Source of the DNA: Dastarcus helophoroides
Taxonomy: Eukaryota > Arthropoda > Insecta > Coleoptera > Bothrideridae
Reading direction: 5' to 3'
DNA: 64,000 nt
Assembly: GCA_028583605.1 (NCBI GenBank)
Contig: CM053333.1
Location: 10,076,638 to 10,140,637, forward strand
Part shown: in pieces, positions 33,196 through 45,062 of the stretch
Position numbering within the stretch: the first letter of the stretch is position 1
Layout of the letters: the number at the start of each line of letters is the position of its first letter
Translations under genes and position numbers: made by a program
The notes under the pieces: generated by a model
The model's database searches: none
Seen by the model: the letters and a program-made list of their open reading frames with translations, nothing else
What the model was told of the DNA's origin: nothing

Positions 33196-36100
33196 GTAAG
33201 ATTCACTAATTAATAAACGCTCCCTGATAATTTCGTTTCATGCATGATGAATAGTTTTAATCAGTGTAACAGGATGACTGGAATTTATTTTGATTTCCAA
33301 AGTAACGCTGAAATGCATTATCATGTAGCGGTGACATAACCTGAAATAGATTTTCAAGGTGACTAGGACGCCACCGCGCCGGTTCTTAATTTGTTTAAAA
33401 AATTAAAATTGTAAAAAGCACTTTATGCTTGGGTGTATTATAGTTTGGTAATGTAATCTGGTAGTTTCAATGAAATCTGAATATGGATAAGTTTTTTAAA
33501 CAAAGTTTGCGGGTGCATTATTTATTGCACATTAGATTACGTTGCATTATTTGTTTAACCAATGCAATAAAATCAATGTCGGTGTAGCCGAAATTTAAAT
33601 TTAGCGCTATCTTCCGCCTCTTTCAAAATTGCCTTAGTTTGTTTAAGATTCGGTTTTTTTCGCTTCTTGATTTGTTTAAGAAATGAAAAATGTAAAAAGC
33701 ACTTAATTCTTAGGTGTATTATAGTTTGGTAATGTAATCTGGTAGTTTCAATGACATCTGAATATGGATAAGTTTTTTAAACAAAGTTTGCGGGTGCATT
33801 ATTTATTGCACATTAGATTACGTTGCATTATTTGTTTAACCAATGCAATAAAATTAATTTCGGTGTAGCCGAAATTTAGATTTTGCGTTATCTTCCGCCT
33901 CTTTCAAAATTGCCTTAGTTTGTTTAAGATTCGGTTTTTTTCGAATTATTAGGCATAGTTAAGTCATCTACTTTGAAGGATGCCGTTTTAAATTAAACTG
34001 ATAAAGTAATTTTATTAGATATTACAAAAATGTATTCTTATGTCAAAGGTCCTGCAATGCAGAAATAAATAACGAATTAGGGTCATTAAACTTAAACTTT
34101 GTTTATGAAATATAGTTGCCAGCTTGATTGCATCAATAGGGTTTAGCCCATATTGCTACTGGTTGGATTTCTCAACCTGAATTCACGATATTATTTTGGA
34201 GGCGATGCTCCTTTTCAATTTAATTAATGTATTAGCGAGTTTATATCAATTAGCGGCGGATCTATGTCACTGGAAGATTGGGAAGAAGGAACATTAATGA
34301 TAGCGTTCTCTAGCGTTGAAGTAGTTTATTTCGCATTTTTAAGAAAATGCATAAAGCGAACTTTAAAACTGGATTCGTTGTAGTACTCATAGTTGGTAAG
34401 AAACTTAGATAATATAAATAATATGTATGGTCAAAGGTAAGAAAGTACGCAGAACAACGTCTCGCGTTATGTTATTACGAAATTCGAAAATTTGAAATCG
34501 AGAAATTCATTTTAAAGCGAATTTCTATTCAACCGCTTCAAAAATTAGTAAAGAATGCAGAAAAGCCCCAATTTCGTGATAATGAAATTTCAAATTTTGA
34601 AAACCTATAATTCAAACTTTTGCCATTTTTATAACAATAAAATATAAAGCTAACTAATTTTCAGTGAATTAGTACTCTATGCAATAAAATTAATAGTAAA
34701 TTTCGCATAGAGATGCGTTTGTAATATGTCGCGAAATTCGAGATTTTGGCATTTTACGACAAAGCATAACAGAGAATTTTAAAAGTGAATTCAAATTCTA
34801 TTAGACATAAATGAATAGGGGGCTACAATTAGATAATTTATTGCTATAGTAAAATTCGAAATTTTGGCACTTTGATAATAAAGCATGATGCATGAGGCTA
34901 ATTCTGGGAATTTTCTGATCAAAATTGATAGGAAGCGACCTCGAGAGGCCTGTTCTTGTTCAAATTTAATAAAAATCAGCACAGAGAAAGCCAAATTTCA
35001 CGATGGAAAAATTCGAAATTCTGGCATCACGGAATTCGAAATTTTAGGATTTTTAGAGTTAGATGAAAACGCACAGTAAAACAAATACGGGGATAGTCCA
35101 ATTTCGCCATCTGGAAATTTAAAATGTTAGCATTCTGAAATTAAAAAGTTTGCTAACTTTGAAAGTGACTTGCGAATCAGAATTGATACAAAATGATCAG
35201 TTTTCCAGACGTTGCGGAATTCGACATTTTAGCCATATTTTAATAAAACCACACGATTTTGAAAGTGCATTCGTATTCAACGAATTAAAATTAATGCGAG
35301 CGAAATTTCATTACTGCGAAATCCGAAATTAAATTATTAAGATAAAAAAAGCAGAAGCTATCTTGAGGGTGAATTAGCATTCCATGGATCAATAGTATAT
35401 GACATCTATGAAACGGTTTATGTTTATGTTTAAAGCTGGTTAAGAATTCGAAATTTTCGAATAAACGAGACAAAATTAGTAGAAAAAAATAGAGAATGTC
35501 AAATTTGGCTACTGCGACTTTCGAAGTTTTGGCATAGCGAAATTCGAAATTCGGGGATTTTTACTACTATATAAAAAACAAATTGAAATTGAAAACGAAT
35601 TCGTCTTCCATGGGTGAAAATTGATAGAAAATGACTCCTAAGCGCTGTGTTGTGTAAATGAAATTTTTATAATACATATAAAAAGCATAAGAAAATTCCG
35701 AAAGTTAATTTACATTGTACGAGCCAAATTTAACAGTGGCGTGCATTCAATGAAGGCAAAAAGGCATTGCCTACCCTAGCAAAATCAGAAAAGAAAATAT
35801 AAATGCACTCCTACTCCTAAATAAAATTAGCAGCAGCAGACACAGTATTTCGCTTTATTAATACTTTGTTTCTCTTTTCAATCATTAAAAAAGGGTACAA
35901 ACTTTTAAAATTAATTCAAGGTTATTGCAAAGATAACACGGATACGGTAATATTCCAGTGAACACTCACACTCCATCACAATATTCCCCTGTAGGTGGCC
36001 CATAAGCTGAAGGCACAGGCACATAACAACAATACCATAGCCGCTTATATGGAGATGTAAAGGCAGCACCTTTTATTTGTTAATGTCTATATTGCAACGA

Positions 36101-39100
36101 CATCTTTGTTACAGTGGACGTACATTACATTAGAACTTTCCATTTCGGTAAATCCCCTAGATATTAACTTATAATGCAACTTGTTAGTCATGTTGTCAAT
36201 GTCTACGTTCGGTGTGTTTTGTATTGTTTATTTAGTACAAACCGAATTCATTCGTTTTATTTTATAACAAGCTTTATTCAAGACATTTAATAAAAAAATA
36301 AAGTGTTGAACTGTTCTGTTACTGTTAGTTTATTGGACTGTTAGTGACGTAAATGCAGTGAAAATGCGATCATGGTGAAAACTGCTTACAGTGGCTAAAA
36401 AACTTTCATTGGTGTTCATAAACACGAAATTACAGCGACAGGATGTCTTACTCCTCTACTTAAACTTGTGTTTGGATATTTTGGTAAAAAAAAACTGTAT
36501 GATAACTACAAATAGATAATTATTTTCGAAAGAAAAAAATACGTGAACTAAAACGTTTAATAATTCATAAAGTTTAGTTCCACTTTCAAACATGCGAATA
36601 GGATTCTTGCAACGGCTTTCTGCTCTGTAAGTACACGATAATTTTTGCTACATTACATTTACTCCAACGTTTACTTTTGTCTGTATCGGAATCATCGGAT
36701 ATCTATTTGCCTACCCTGTCTCAAATGGCACTGCACGCCACTGAAATTTAATAACAAATGCAGGGGTGTCCGATTATAATGATAACGATAACGCTCATAA
36801 ACTTTCGCCTAACACGAACCAATCTGAGGTACGGACTGTTGAAGTACTATTAATATTTATCGTTTAAAGCTTTAAAGATAATTTCGAAGATATATTTGCA
36901 TTGTACGTGTCAAAATTGATAGCAAATGACTTCTAGAAATCCATTTGTTAGCTGCCTCGAAATTAGAAAATTTGTTGTCTTGAAACTTTTAGATTACGTC
37001 GTTAAGAAAAAACCGGAAATTGAACATTTAAACTCCAAATTTGTGTATCAAAAATTTTCACGACAATTTAAAAGTAATTATTCAGTTTCCTTAGGAAAAT
37101 TTCGAATTTAATAGGCAACTTCCAAATAAATTCAAATTTTATCAAAACTTGTTTAAATTTGGAAATGTTGACCTTTGAAAAATAGGTTATAAGTCGAATA
37201 TTTGTGAAATTATGAGGCTTTGAGAGTGTTCGAAAATCTGGATATTTTAGCATCCTTAAGTGTCAAAATTGATAGCAAATGACTCCTAGAAATCCATTTG
37301 TTAGCTGTCGCGAAATTAGAAAATTTGTGATTCTGTGTATGCGAAATGTGTTAATATAGTCGCAAACCGCTGCTCAGAAGCTTAAATAAACACATAGAAG
37401 AATTCCAAAGTTTACTAAGGATTCAAAAATCAACTTTTTTAAATAGCGCATTGTTCAGATTAGATTTTTTGACAAAAACAGCATTCTTTACGTTCTCTTC
37501 GAGATTTATCGCCACTTACATACAATTTATAACTTTATGGTGTCTCACAGCGAACATAACGAAATTTAAAAGCAGACTGTCAAAATATTCCAAACTGTAT
37601 GCAAAAATGTTAATACATTACTTAAATTTAAATTGTGACAATAAGTTATTAACTGCACAACAATTCATTAGTCATATCCTGTGGTGAGTTGCATTATTTT
37701 AAAATTGAAAAAATTTCGCAAACAACGTAAATAAACAAAGTACCTGCTAGTAACATCACTTAAAATCCATGGCGGTGGGTATTTCTCTTCATTTAAAAAG
37801 TTCTTAAATTAACTATCCTCACCCAGAACGACTTCATTCGAACCTGACGCTGACAATACAATGACGAAGATGGACTACGAACGCGACTGATATTTTAACC
37901 AGAGCGATTAAAAAGTGCTGATTCAGAATTTCGTTCATTTTGCCTCTGCCGTCACGACAACAGTTGGCACAGTATATTTAATTTCTACTTTTTATTTTAG
38001 ACATCCAACATCATGCTCCTCAATCGCCGAAATTCTCTCGGTTTTGTTCTTCCACACAATGAAATACAAGGTGTCTGCCCCAAGAGACCCTTCAAGCGAT
38101 AGATTCGTCCTTTCCAAGGGACACGCGGCACCGGCGTTGTACGCCGCATGGGCGGAAGCTGGTCTTTTCCCCGTGAAAGATCTAAATGACCTTAGGAAGT
38201 TCGGGTCTGATTTGGAAGGGCACCCAACCCCTAGGTTGAATTTCATCGATGTCGGCACCGGCTCTTTGGGCCAGGGATTGGCTATCGCCGCCGGCATGGC
38301 CTATGTTGGCAAAAACTACGACAAAGCCAACTACAGGTTCGTTTCTACCACGATAACATGCAGAGTTTACAGTTTATTATTCCAGGGTTTTCTGCCTAGT
38401 CGGTGATGGTGAAAGCGCGGAAGGATCCATATGGGAGTCTTTACATTTCGCCAGTTATTACAAACTGGATAATCTCTGCGTTATCGTCGATGTGAATCGT
38501 TTGGGTCAATCCGAACCTACGTCTCTTGGCCACGACGTTGAAACGTACCGCAAACGCTTAGACGCTTTCGGATTGAATGCTATCGTGGTTGATGGCCATG
38601 ATGTCGAAGAGTTGGTTAAAAGTTTCCACATCGCGTCTACTACCAAGGGTAAACCCACTGTCATCATCGCCAAGACGTTCAAAGGCAAGAATTTCCCGAA
38701 AATCGAAGACCTCGAAAACTGGCACGGAAAAGCCCTCGGTGATCAAACCGATAGAATCATCAAGCATCTGCAGTCGCTTTTGAAAAACGACGGACCGTTA
38801 CAGCTACATCCACAGAAGCCCTTGAAAGATGATGCCCCCGTTGTCGATATCAGCAACATCAAGTTGTCGTCACCTCCGAATTACAAAATAGGAGACGCCA
38901 TAGCCACACGTAGCGCTTACGGTACAGCTCTGGTGAAGATAGCCCAAAACAACGATAGAGTCATCGCTTTGGATGGCGACATGAAAAACTCTACTTTCTC
39001 TGAAGCTTTAAAGAAGTTTGACCCCACGAGACACATCGAATGTTTCATAGCGGAGCAAAACCTAGTAGGAGTAGCTATTGGAGCTGCGTGCAGAGATCGC

Positions 39101-41971
39101 ACTGTTCCATTTGTTTCCACTTTCGCCACTTTCCTCACAAGAGCTTTTGATCAGGTAACTTTATGGTAGGAAAATTGGTGGGTGGATTAAATTAACGATT
39201 TGCGTTGTTTTAGATCAGGATGGGTGCTATTTCGCAAACGAATGTTAACTTCGTGGGTTCCCACTGCGGAGTCAGTATTGGTGAAGATGGTCCTAGCCAG
39301 ATGGGTCTTGAGGATTTGGCCATGTTTAGGGCGGTACCGGGAAGTACTATCTTTTACCCAGCCGATGCCGTCGCCACCGAGCGCGCTGTGGAGTTAGCCG
39401 CTAACACCAAGGGGATTACGTTCATAAGAACTAATCGCCCAACAACCAACGTTCTTTATCCAAATGATCAAGTGTTTGAGGTAACATAAAATCTATTACA
39501 TAACTTAGACTTACTTAGCATAAACCTTGTAAGCAAATCCACTTTCATACAGACTATTACTGAAATTCAGAACTTGTCCCCTGAAACCAAGAAAGATTAA
39601 AAAACACAACAAACGTTGCTCTAACGCGTTTTGACAGCCAAGCTGTCATCTTCAGAGAGATACTGAAGTCTCTGAAGATGACAGCTTGTTAGAGCAACGT
39701 TTGTTGTGTTTTTTAATCTTTCTTGGTTTCAGGGGACAAGTTCTGTATTTCAATTTCTGAAGATAACCAAGAACCAGTCCGTTCCACCAAACAGATTATT
39801 ATATCATTTTGGATTCATCTCACTGCCCTTCTATAAATTCATACATTCCCTCTAATTTTGACTTCTTTCTTCATTACCTCAGGAAAATTTTGAAAAAAAA
39901 AATCGAAATCCTTTTTTTTTTCTTCAACTTTAAAATTCAAATTTTTGATATTTTTCTCAAAGCCGTTGCTTTATTTTGCAACTTTACGAGCTTAAAACTT
40001 AAATTTTTTACTTCAACCTCGATCTTTTGTTCGAAATTTCGAGTTTTACAGCCAAATTTTTAAATAACCGTCTATATTAAAGAGCTGATTTTATAGATTT
40101 TTGAAAGGTCAAAATTTCGAAAAAAGCGCGAGCTGTTTATTTAAAAAAAGTGTCTCAGGATTTCATCAACGGTGGATTCAGAGAGAGGGACGGTAGCTCG
40201 AGCCCCGCCACCAGGCAACCTCTAGCCATACAAAAAACAAGAATTCTCCACAGGTTATGGGAGCATTTCTTCCTCGCCTGGCTTTTGTACTCCTCCTTCC
40301 AAAAAAGTCTGTATCAGCGTTGCATTCCAAACTTTCTACATTTTTGGAAATTTGACTTTTGATACGAATTTAAAATTTTTCAAAAATTCGAGTTCAGTCA
40401 CAGAAACGTCAACTTAATCTTAATTTATGAGTTAAATATTCTAAGAATTTGAATTCTGAGACTGAAGTCGATATTTTGAGAACGCTTTTGTTGAGGTTTG
40501 AGTTTTTCCCAAAATTGTGGTTTTTACATTTTCAGTTTTTAAGTTGGGCCATTTTCTAAAGTTCAAACTTTTTTTGACTTTTTTCCTATTTTCATTATTA
40601 TTATTTTTTAATAAAATAGGAATCCCTTCTTATTTTTGCTAAACTTTGGCATTACATTCGAATGTTCATAATTTTTTTATGGATTTTAACTATTTTTTTT
40701 TGTAAAATTCGACTTTTCTCTCAAAATATGTAGATTAAATATTGCTTTCCTAAAATTTTAATTTCAACTCGAAATTTCGATAAAACCTCGAAATTACGAA
40801 TTAAAACCAAAACTTTTAACATTTTTTTTAAATTTCGATTATTTATTCAAAATGTCGTCTTTCATTTTCAAAATTCCGCCTGTTTTGTTTCAACGTTTCG
40901 TATTTTTTTTCAAAATTTCCACTCGATTTTGGAACTGACTTTTTCCCCTATTATACGGGTCAGAAGTTCGAAATTTCGACTTCAATTTGGAAATTTTGTT
41001 TGCAGTTTAACTTTGAATTTTAAGTGTGACGTGTTTTTCAAAATTTCGAAACTTTGACTTTTCTCTTGAAACTTTTAGATTACGTCGTTAAGAAAAAACC
41101 GGAAATTGAACATTTAAACTCCAAATTTGTGTATCAAAAATTTCCACGATAATTTAAAAGTAATTATTCAGTTTCCTTATGAAAATTTCGAATTTGATGG
41201 CCCACTTCCAAATTAATTCAAATTTTATCAAAACTTTTTTAAATTTGGAAATGTTGAGTTTTGAAAAAGAGGTTATAAGTTGAATATTTGTGAAATTCTG
41301 AGGCTTTGAGAGTGTTCAAAAATCTGAAATTTTTAGCATCCTTAAATCCCCCCCCCCCCATACATACATTCACCTACGAAATTCGCAATGTCTCCAATTT
41401 CATATGTTTGGAGGCGAAAATTCCGAATTTGCAAACTTGGCTATGAGAAATCGTTTTGATCTTGAAGCCACTAAACTGCTTAGATTTTCTTCATCTCTTT
41501 TCAAGTTTCCTCCTTTTATAATCAATAACGCTTTGAACGAAACAATAGCAAAGTATCATTTTTTAGGTTGGTAAAGCTCTGGTGGTCCGCAAATCCAACA
41601 AAGATAAAGTTCTCGTCATCGGTGGCGGTGTGACTCTTCAAGAGGCCGTCACTGCTTCCGAGGAGCTGACCAAAGCCGGCGTAAACGTGCGTGTTTTGGA
41701 TCCGTTCACGGTGAAACCGATCGATCAGGAGAGCATTATCAAGAACGCGAAAGAATGCGGTGGAAGGATCGTCGTTGTTGAAGATCATTATTACGAGGGA
41801 GGTTTGGGTGAAGCAGTTTTGTCAGCTGTTGCCTTGGAGCGCGATATTGTTGTTAAACATTTGGCTGTCTCCGAAGTGCCAAGATCCGGGCCACCAAAGG
41901 TCCTGATCGATCACTATGGAATATCAGCAAAACACATTTGCAAGGCCGTTGAGGAAGTTTTGAAAGTTTAA
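33089..41971 (+). CDS. Transketolase (complete, five exons)
   Basis: Exons 33089-33195, 38001-38336, 38386-39154, 39214-39480 and 41567-41971 join in phase to 628 codons, the normal animal length. The enzyme is cytosolic and thiamine-diphosphate dependent. It moves two-carbon units between sugar phosphates in the non-oxidative pentose phosphate pathway. Seen: [21 protein letters not shown], the ThDP/Mg motif GDGESAEGS (about residues 154-162) with DVNRLGQS, the pyrimidine-domain start RSAYGTAL, the catalytic glutamate in [13 protein letters not shown] (about E371), [27 protein letters not shown] and the C-terminal domain [10 protein letters not shown] to AVEEVLKV. The ATG (MANYHKPE) is the first in-frame start after a candidate initiator. 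Intron 1 is 4.8 kb and intron 2 only 49 bp. Assignment is very secure; orthology to a specific paralog is not tested. Confidence 0.97.
33386..33946 (+). repeat. Tandem duplication, 281-bp period, in transketolase intron 1
   Basis: Two copies, about 33386-33664 and 33667-33946. They share TAGTTTGGTAATGTAATCTG, AAACAAAGTTTGCGGGTGC, GTGTAGCCGAAATTTA and CTTCCGCCTCTTTC with only scattered differences, so this is a recent local duplication. Confidence 0.9.
35734..36743. mobile_element. Non-autonomous hAT element (1010 bp)
   Basis: It begins CAGTGGCGTGCATTC, ends GCACTGCACGCCACTG and is flanked by a perfect 8-bp AAATTTAA duplication (35726-35733, 36744-36751). Sub-terminal TTGCCTACCCT occurs near both ends. 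No transposase is present. It lies in transketolase intron 1. Confidence 0.88.
36908..37335 (+). repeat. Repeat module with a 353-bp direct repeat
   Basis: TGTCAAAATTGATAGCAAAT and about 50 following bases recur at 36908 and 37261. The sequence between them (36979-37258) is copied again at 41066-41345 in intron 4 of the same gene. Confidence 0.85.
38001..38336 (+). CDS. Transketolase exon 2
   Basis: The acceptor TTTATTTTAG precedes 38001. Reads [18 protein letters not shown] through [11 protein letters not shown] to KANY plus two bases. Contains part of the ThDP-binding pyrophosphate domain. Confidence 0.95.
38386..39154 (+). CDS. Transketolase exon 3
   Basis: It begins [15 protein letters not shown] after a 49-bp intron (38337-38385) and ends RAFDQ before GTAACT. 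It carries the metal-binding GDGE motif, the interdomain linker and the catalytic FIAEQN glutamate. Confidence 0.96.
39214..39480 (+). CDS. Transketolase exon 4
   Basis: [20 protein letters not shown] to NDQVFE, with acceptor TGTTTTAG and donor GTAACA. Pyrimidine-binding domain. Confidence 0.96.
39561..39790. mobile_element. Compound inverted copy of the hammerhead-bearing repeat, copy 3
   Basis: A minus-oriented partial copy is fused to a plus-oriented one at about 39660, giving a near-perfect inverted repeat from 39568 to 39745 (CAGAACTTGTCCCC pairs with GGGGACAAGTTCTG). The right arm lacks the second half of the ribozyme core, and in the left arm GAAA has become AAAA. It lies in transketolase intron 4. 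Confidence 0.85.
39840..41060 (+). repeat. T-rich degenerate TCGAAATTT array in transketolase intron 4
   Basis: Same repeat type as 23830, T-rich plus strand. It is interrupted at 40150-40330 by a GC-richer stretch of unknown origin that contains an open frame ([15 protein letters not shown]) I cannot assign. Confidence 0.65.
41066..41345 (+). repeat. Second copy of the 36979-37258 segment
   Basis: Starts CTTGAAACTTTTAGATTACG and ends TTTTAGCATCCTTA, like the intron 1 copy, same orientation, about 90 percent identical by eye. It is followed by a C run at 41347. Confidence 0.88.
41567..41971 (+). CDS. Transketolase exon 5
   Basis: The acceptor TTTTTTAG precedes 41567. [20 protein letters not shown] to EEVLKV and stop TAA at 41969-41971. 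C-terminal transketolase domain. Confidence 0.97.
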   Translation, partial: VGKALVVRKSNKDKVLVIGGGVTLQEAVTASEELTKAGVNVRVLDPFTVKPIDQESIIKNAKECGGRIVVVEDHYYEGGLGEAVLSAVALERDIVVKHLAVSEVPRSGPPKVLIDHYGISAKHICKAVEEVLKV

Positions 41972-42048
41972 ATGTTACACATTCTATTCAACACATTCCG
42001 ATAAACGGTGTATTTAAGTTGATTTTATCAGTGCATTCCATATAATGT

Positions 42049-42054
42049 AATAAA
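42049..42054 (+). terminator. Polyadenylation signal of transketolase
   Basis: AATAAA, 78 bp after the stop codon, in TGTAATAAATTC. Confidence 0.75.
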
Positions 42055-42389
42055 TTCATTATTGTTTAGTCGCTTTTTATTTCGTTGTTCAATTTATTTT
42101 TGATTTTGGATCTGTTAAAATAGAAATTAATAATTATGAGAATGCGACTGTCGACAGCCCGTCGCCCTCTATATTTGCTCCTGCATCCTACTGACAGGGC
42201 CTCCTGGATTACCGTAAAAAATGTGGAAGTCATATTTATCATTTAAAAATACTGCAGAAGTGTTCAGCATTCAATGCTGCGGAAAACTCACAAACGTGCC
42301 AAAGTTATTTTATCATTCGCTTTTCCTTTACAAATCACTTTGCCGAAAAAGGAATTATGTTAGAAAATGCGCTTGTCTAGAAATTTGGA

Positions 42390-43344
42390 TTATTTTTTTT
42401 TCAATTTCGAGCTTAATGTTAAGATTTCAACATCTGTCTCAAAGAGTTCATTTTAATTCAGATTCTTTTAAATTTCGACTTACCTTGCAATTTTTAGTTT
42501 GAGTTTCATTTTTGTATTTATGTTAATCTTAAACTTAAGAATTCGAAAATTTTTTTGTCGATTTGAGTTATTTTTTTTCGAAATTAATGAAATTTCTATC
42601 GAAACTTCAAATTTAAATTGTAAAAAAATATCCAGATAATTTTATTTTCTGTAGGTACCTTTTCTGGAAATTTATTTCTGAAAATCTGGCTTTGCACTTT
42701 CAATTTGTTTTTTCCAAATGTAAAAGTAGAAACTTTTTCTCAAAATATTGATTTCGAAATTTCAGCCTTAATTTTCAAAATTCGATTTTTACTCGGATTT
42801 TTTTCCCAAAATTTCGGTTGTATTCTCGAAGTTTGGGTTTTTCTCAAAATGTTGTAAGTTTTTATAAAAATTGAATACTAAATTTTGACTTTGCTTTCGA
42901 AATTTTGATTTTGTCTAGCAATTGGACTGTTTTTTTTTTAATTTTGACCGTATTCTTGATAGTTCATCTTGTTTTCAATATGTCCAATCAATTTAAATCA
43001 AAATATTTTTCAACAGTTTCAAATTCACGGTTTTTACTTTTTCCAAAATTTTAATAATTGTGAATTTGAGAATTTTATCAACTTCAGTTTCTTTGGAACT
43101 CGTCGACTCTTTTTTTTTGAAAAGACCTTAATTCCTAATTTCAAAATTCGTCTTTTCTCGAAACGAGTTGTTTTGAACTCGTTTCTTTTTCAATTTTTTT
43201 TGGAAATTTTTTAACCTTGACATTTTCTCAAAATTTTAAATTACGAATTTCTTTTGGGAATCCCGATTTTTTATTCGAAAATTCGACTTTTGTAATTTCG
43301 ATTTTTTGCAACTTCAATGTAGAAATTTCCACTTTTTCTTTAAA
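42390..43344 (+). repeat. T-rich degenerate TCGAAATTT array
   Basis: Intergenic block of the same family as 23830, T-rich plus strand, ending abruptly at the LINE. Confidence 0.65.
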
Positions 43345-45062
43345 TATTGCTACTACCTCCAAGGAAAAGGCTAACATGTTAGTCTTAATGTTTGCTGAAA
43401 ATTCCAATCTTGATTCTCGAAATGCAGAACCTCCTATTCTTCCTAAGGCTGGCACTTCGATGCCTGAGGTTGTTTTCAAACAACGCACAATCAGGAAGAT
43501 TCTCTTTGAGCTGGCGACACCTCGAAAGCTTCTTGCCTTGATGGTATTCCCGCTATTGTTCTTAAGAAGTGCGCCCCAGAGTTGACTCCTGTCCTAAGCA
43601 AATTGTTCACACTCTCTTACAACAAAGGTGTATTCCCTAACATCTGGAAATCTGCTAGGGTGCAGCCTGTCCCTAAAAAGGGAAAAAGGAATCCGGCTAA
43701 CAACTATCGCCCTATATCTTTGTTACCCGTTATATCTAAAGTGATGGAAAAGGTTATCAACATCGAGATTCTCAAATATCTGGAGGAAAATAGAATCATC
43801 TCCGACAGACAATACGGTTCCACACAACGTTCCACTGGCGATCTACTGGCATATGTTACTCATATCTGTAACGCAGCTATGGAAAAACATGGTGAGGCTA
43901 GGATTGTGGCATTGGATATCTCAAAGGCTTTCGACAGAGTCTGGCACCGATCTCTTCTCGCCAAATTAATATCTTATGATCTTCCTCCTGGACTCTGTCA
44001 TTTGATATCCAATTTTCTCGCTGACAGAGCTCTTCAGGTCGTCGTCGATGGCATCTCATTCGAGACTTTTGCGATTAACTCAGGGGTCTGTTCTGTCTCC
44101 TACTCTATTTCCGTTACACATAAACGATCTCTTAGCTTCAAATTTCAATCCTATATACAGCTACGCAGGTGATAGTAACCTTGTGTCATCTTTTTTCTCC
44201 GACAAACCTTTATCTATCGCTGCTTTAGATCGACTAAGGGAACAGCAGATACATCAATCGGCATCTCGAGATTATTCTGGAATGGGGTAAGAATAATTTG
44301 GTCGACTTCAACGCTTCAAAAACTAAGGCCGCGGTTTTCTAAGAAAACATCAAGGGATAATGCAACAAACATACTAATGGACGGTAAAATCTTTCCGATG
44401 GGATCTAATCTATCTATCATAGGAGTGAATGCGAGCACTAACTTCTCTTGGGACGATCATGTGCGCGCTATTGCCAAATCCGCCTCTCAGAAGCTAGGCT
44501 TTCTTTTTAGAGCTAAAAAGTACTTCACATCTCATCAGCTATTAACACTATACAAAGCTCAAGTTAGGGCAACACTAGCCAATACTGTTCTTATGTTTGG
44601 AGTTTAGCCCCAAAACACACTTTAGCTCTCTTGGATTCAATTTCAAAGAAGAGCGATCCGCCTAATTGATGACGAAAGTCTGACCGATTCTCTCGGTACA
44701 CTAGAACACAGGCGTATGGTTGGTGATTTGTCTCTTTTCTACAAGTAGTATCATGGAAGATGCTCGCTGGAACTAATAGGATTGATCCCCCCAAGGGTAA
44801 GGTTCTTGAGGCATACTAGACAGTCGGAGACAGTAAATTCCTTCGCGATCCAGCTCGACACAGTGAGGACTTCTGTCTATGGAGACTCTTTTTTCTATAG
44901 AACTTCCAAGTTATGGAACTAGTTACCGAAAGGAATTTTCCCCAAAAATTACAACCTATCCTCGTTTAAGAAGGCGGTTCATCGCCATCTATCCTTGTTT
45001 CCGTGTCCTACTCGCAGTGCTTTGAAAGCATAATTGGTTTTCCCTTTGCAAGTGGATTAAAT
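43345..45062 (+). mobile_element. 5'-truncated, frameshifted LINE (jockey/CR1-like reverse transcriptase)
   Basis: The plus strand carries reverse-transcriptase segments in several frames: NNYRPISLLPVISK, ALDISKAFDRVWH (motif A) and YAGDSNLV, where the catalytic YADD has lost an Asp. Then come the thumb and C-terminal segments SQKLGFLFRAKKY and IQFQRRAIRLIDDES-like. Frameshifts and stops make it non-functional. The 3' end, GCAAGTGGATTAAATTTAAA, matches the inverse fragment at 26252. It sits between the convergent transketolase and trehalase genes. Confidence 0.9.
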
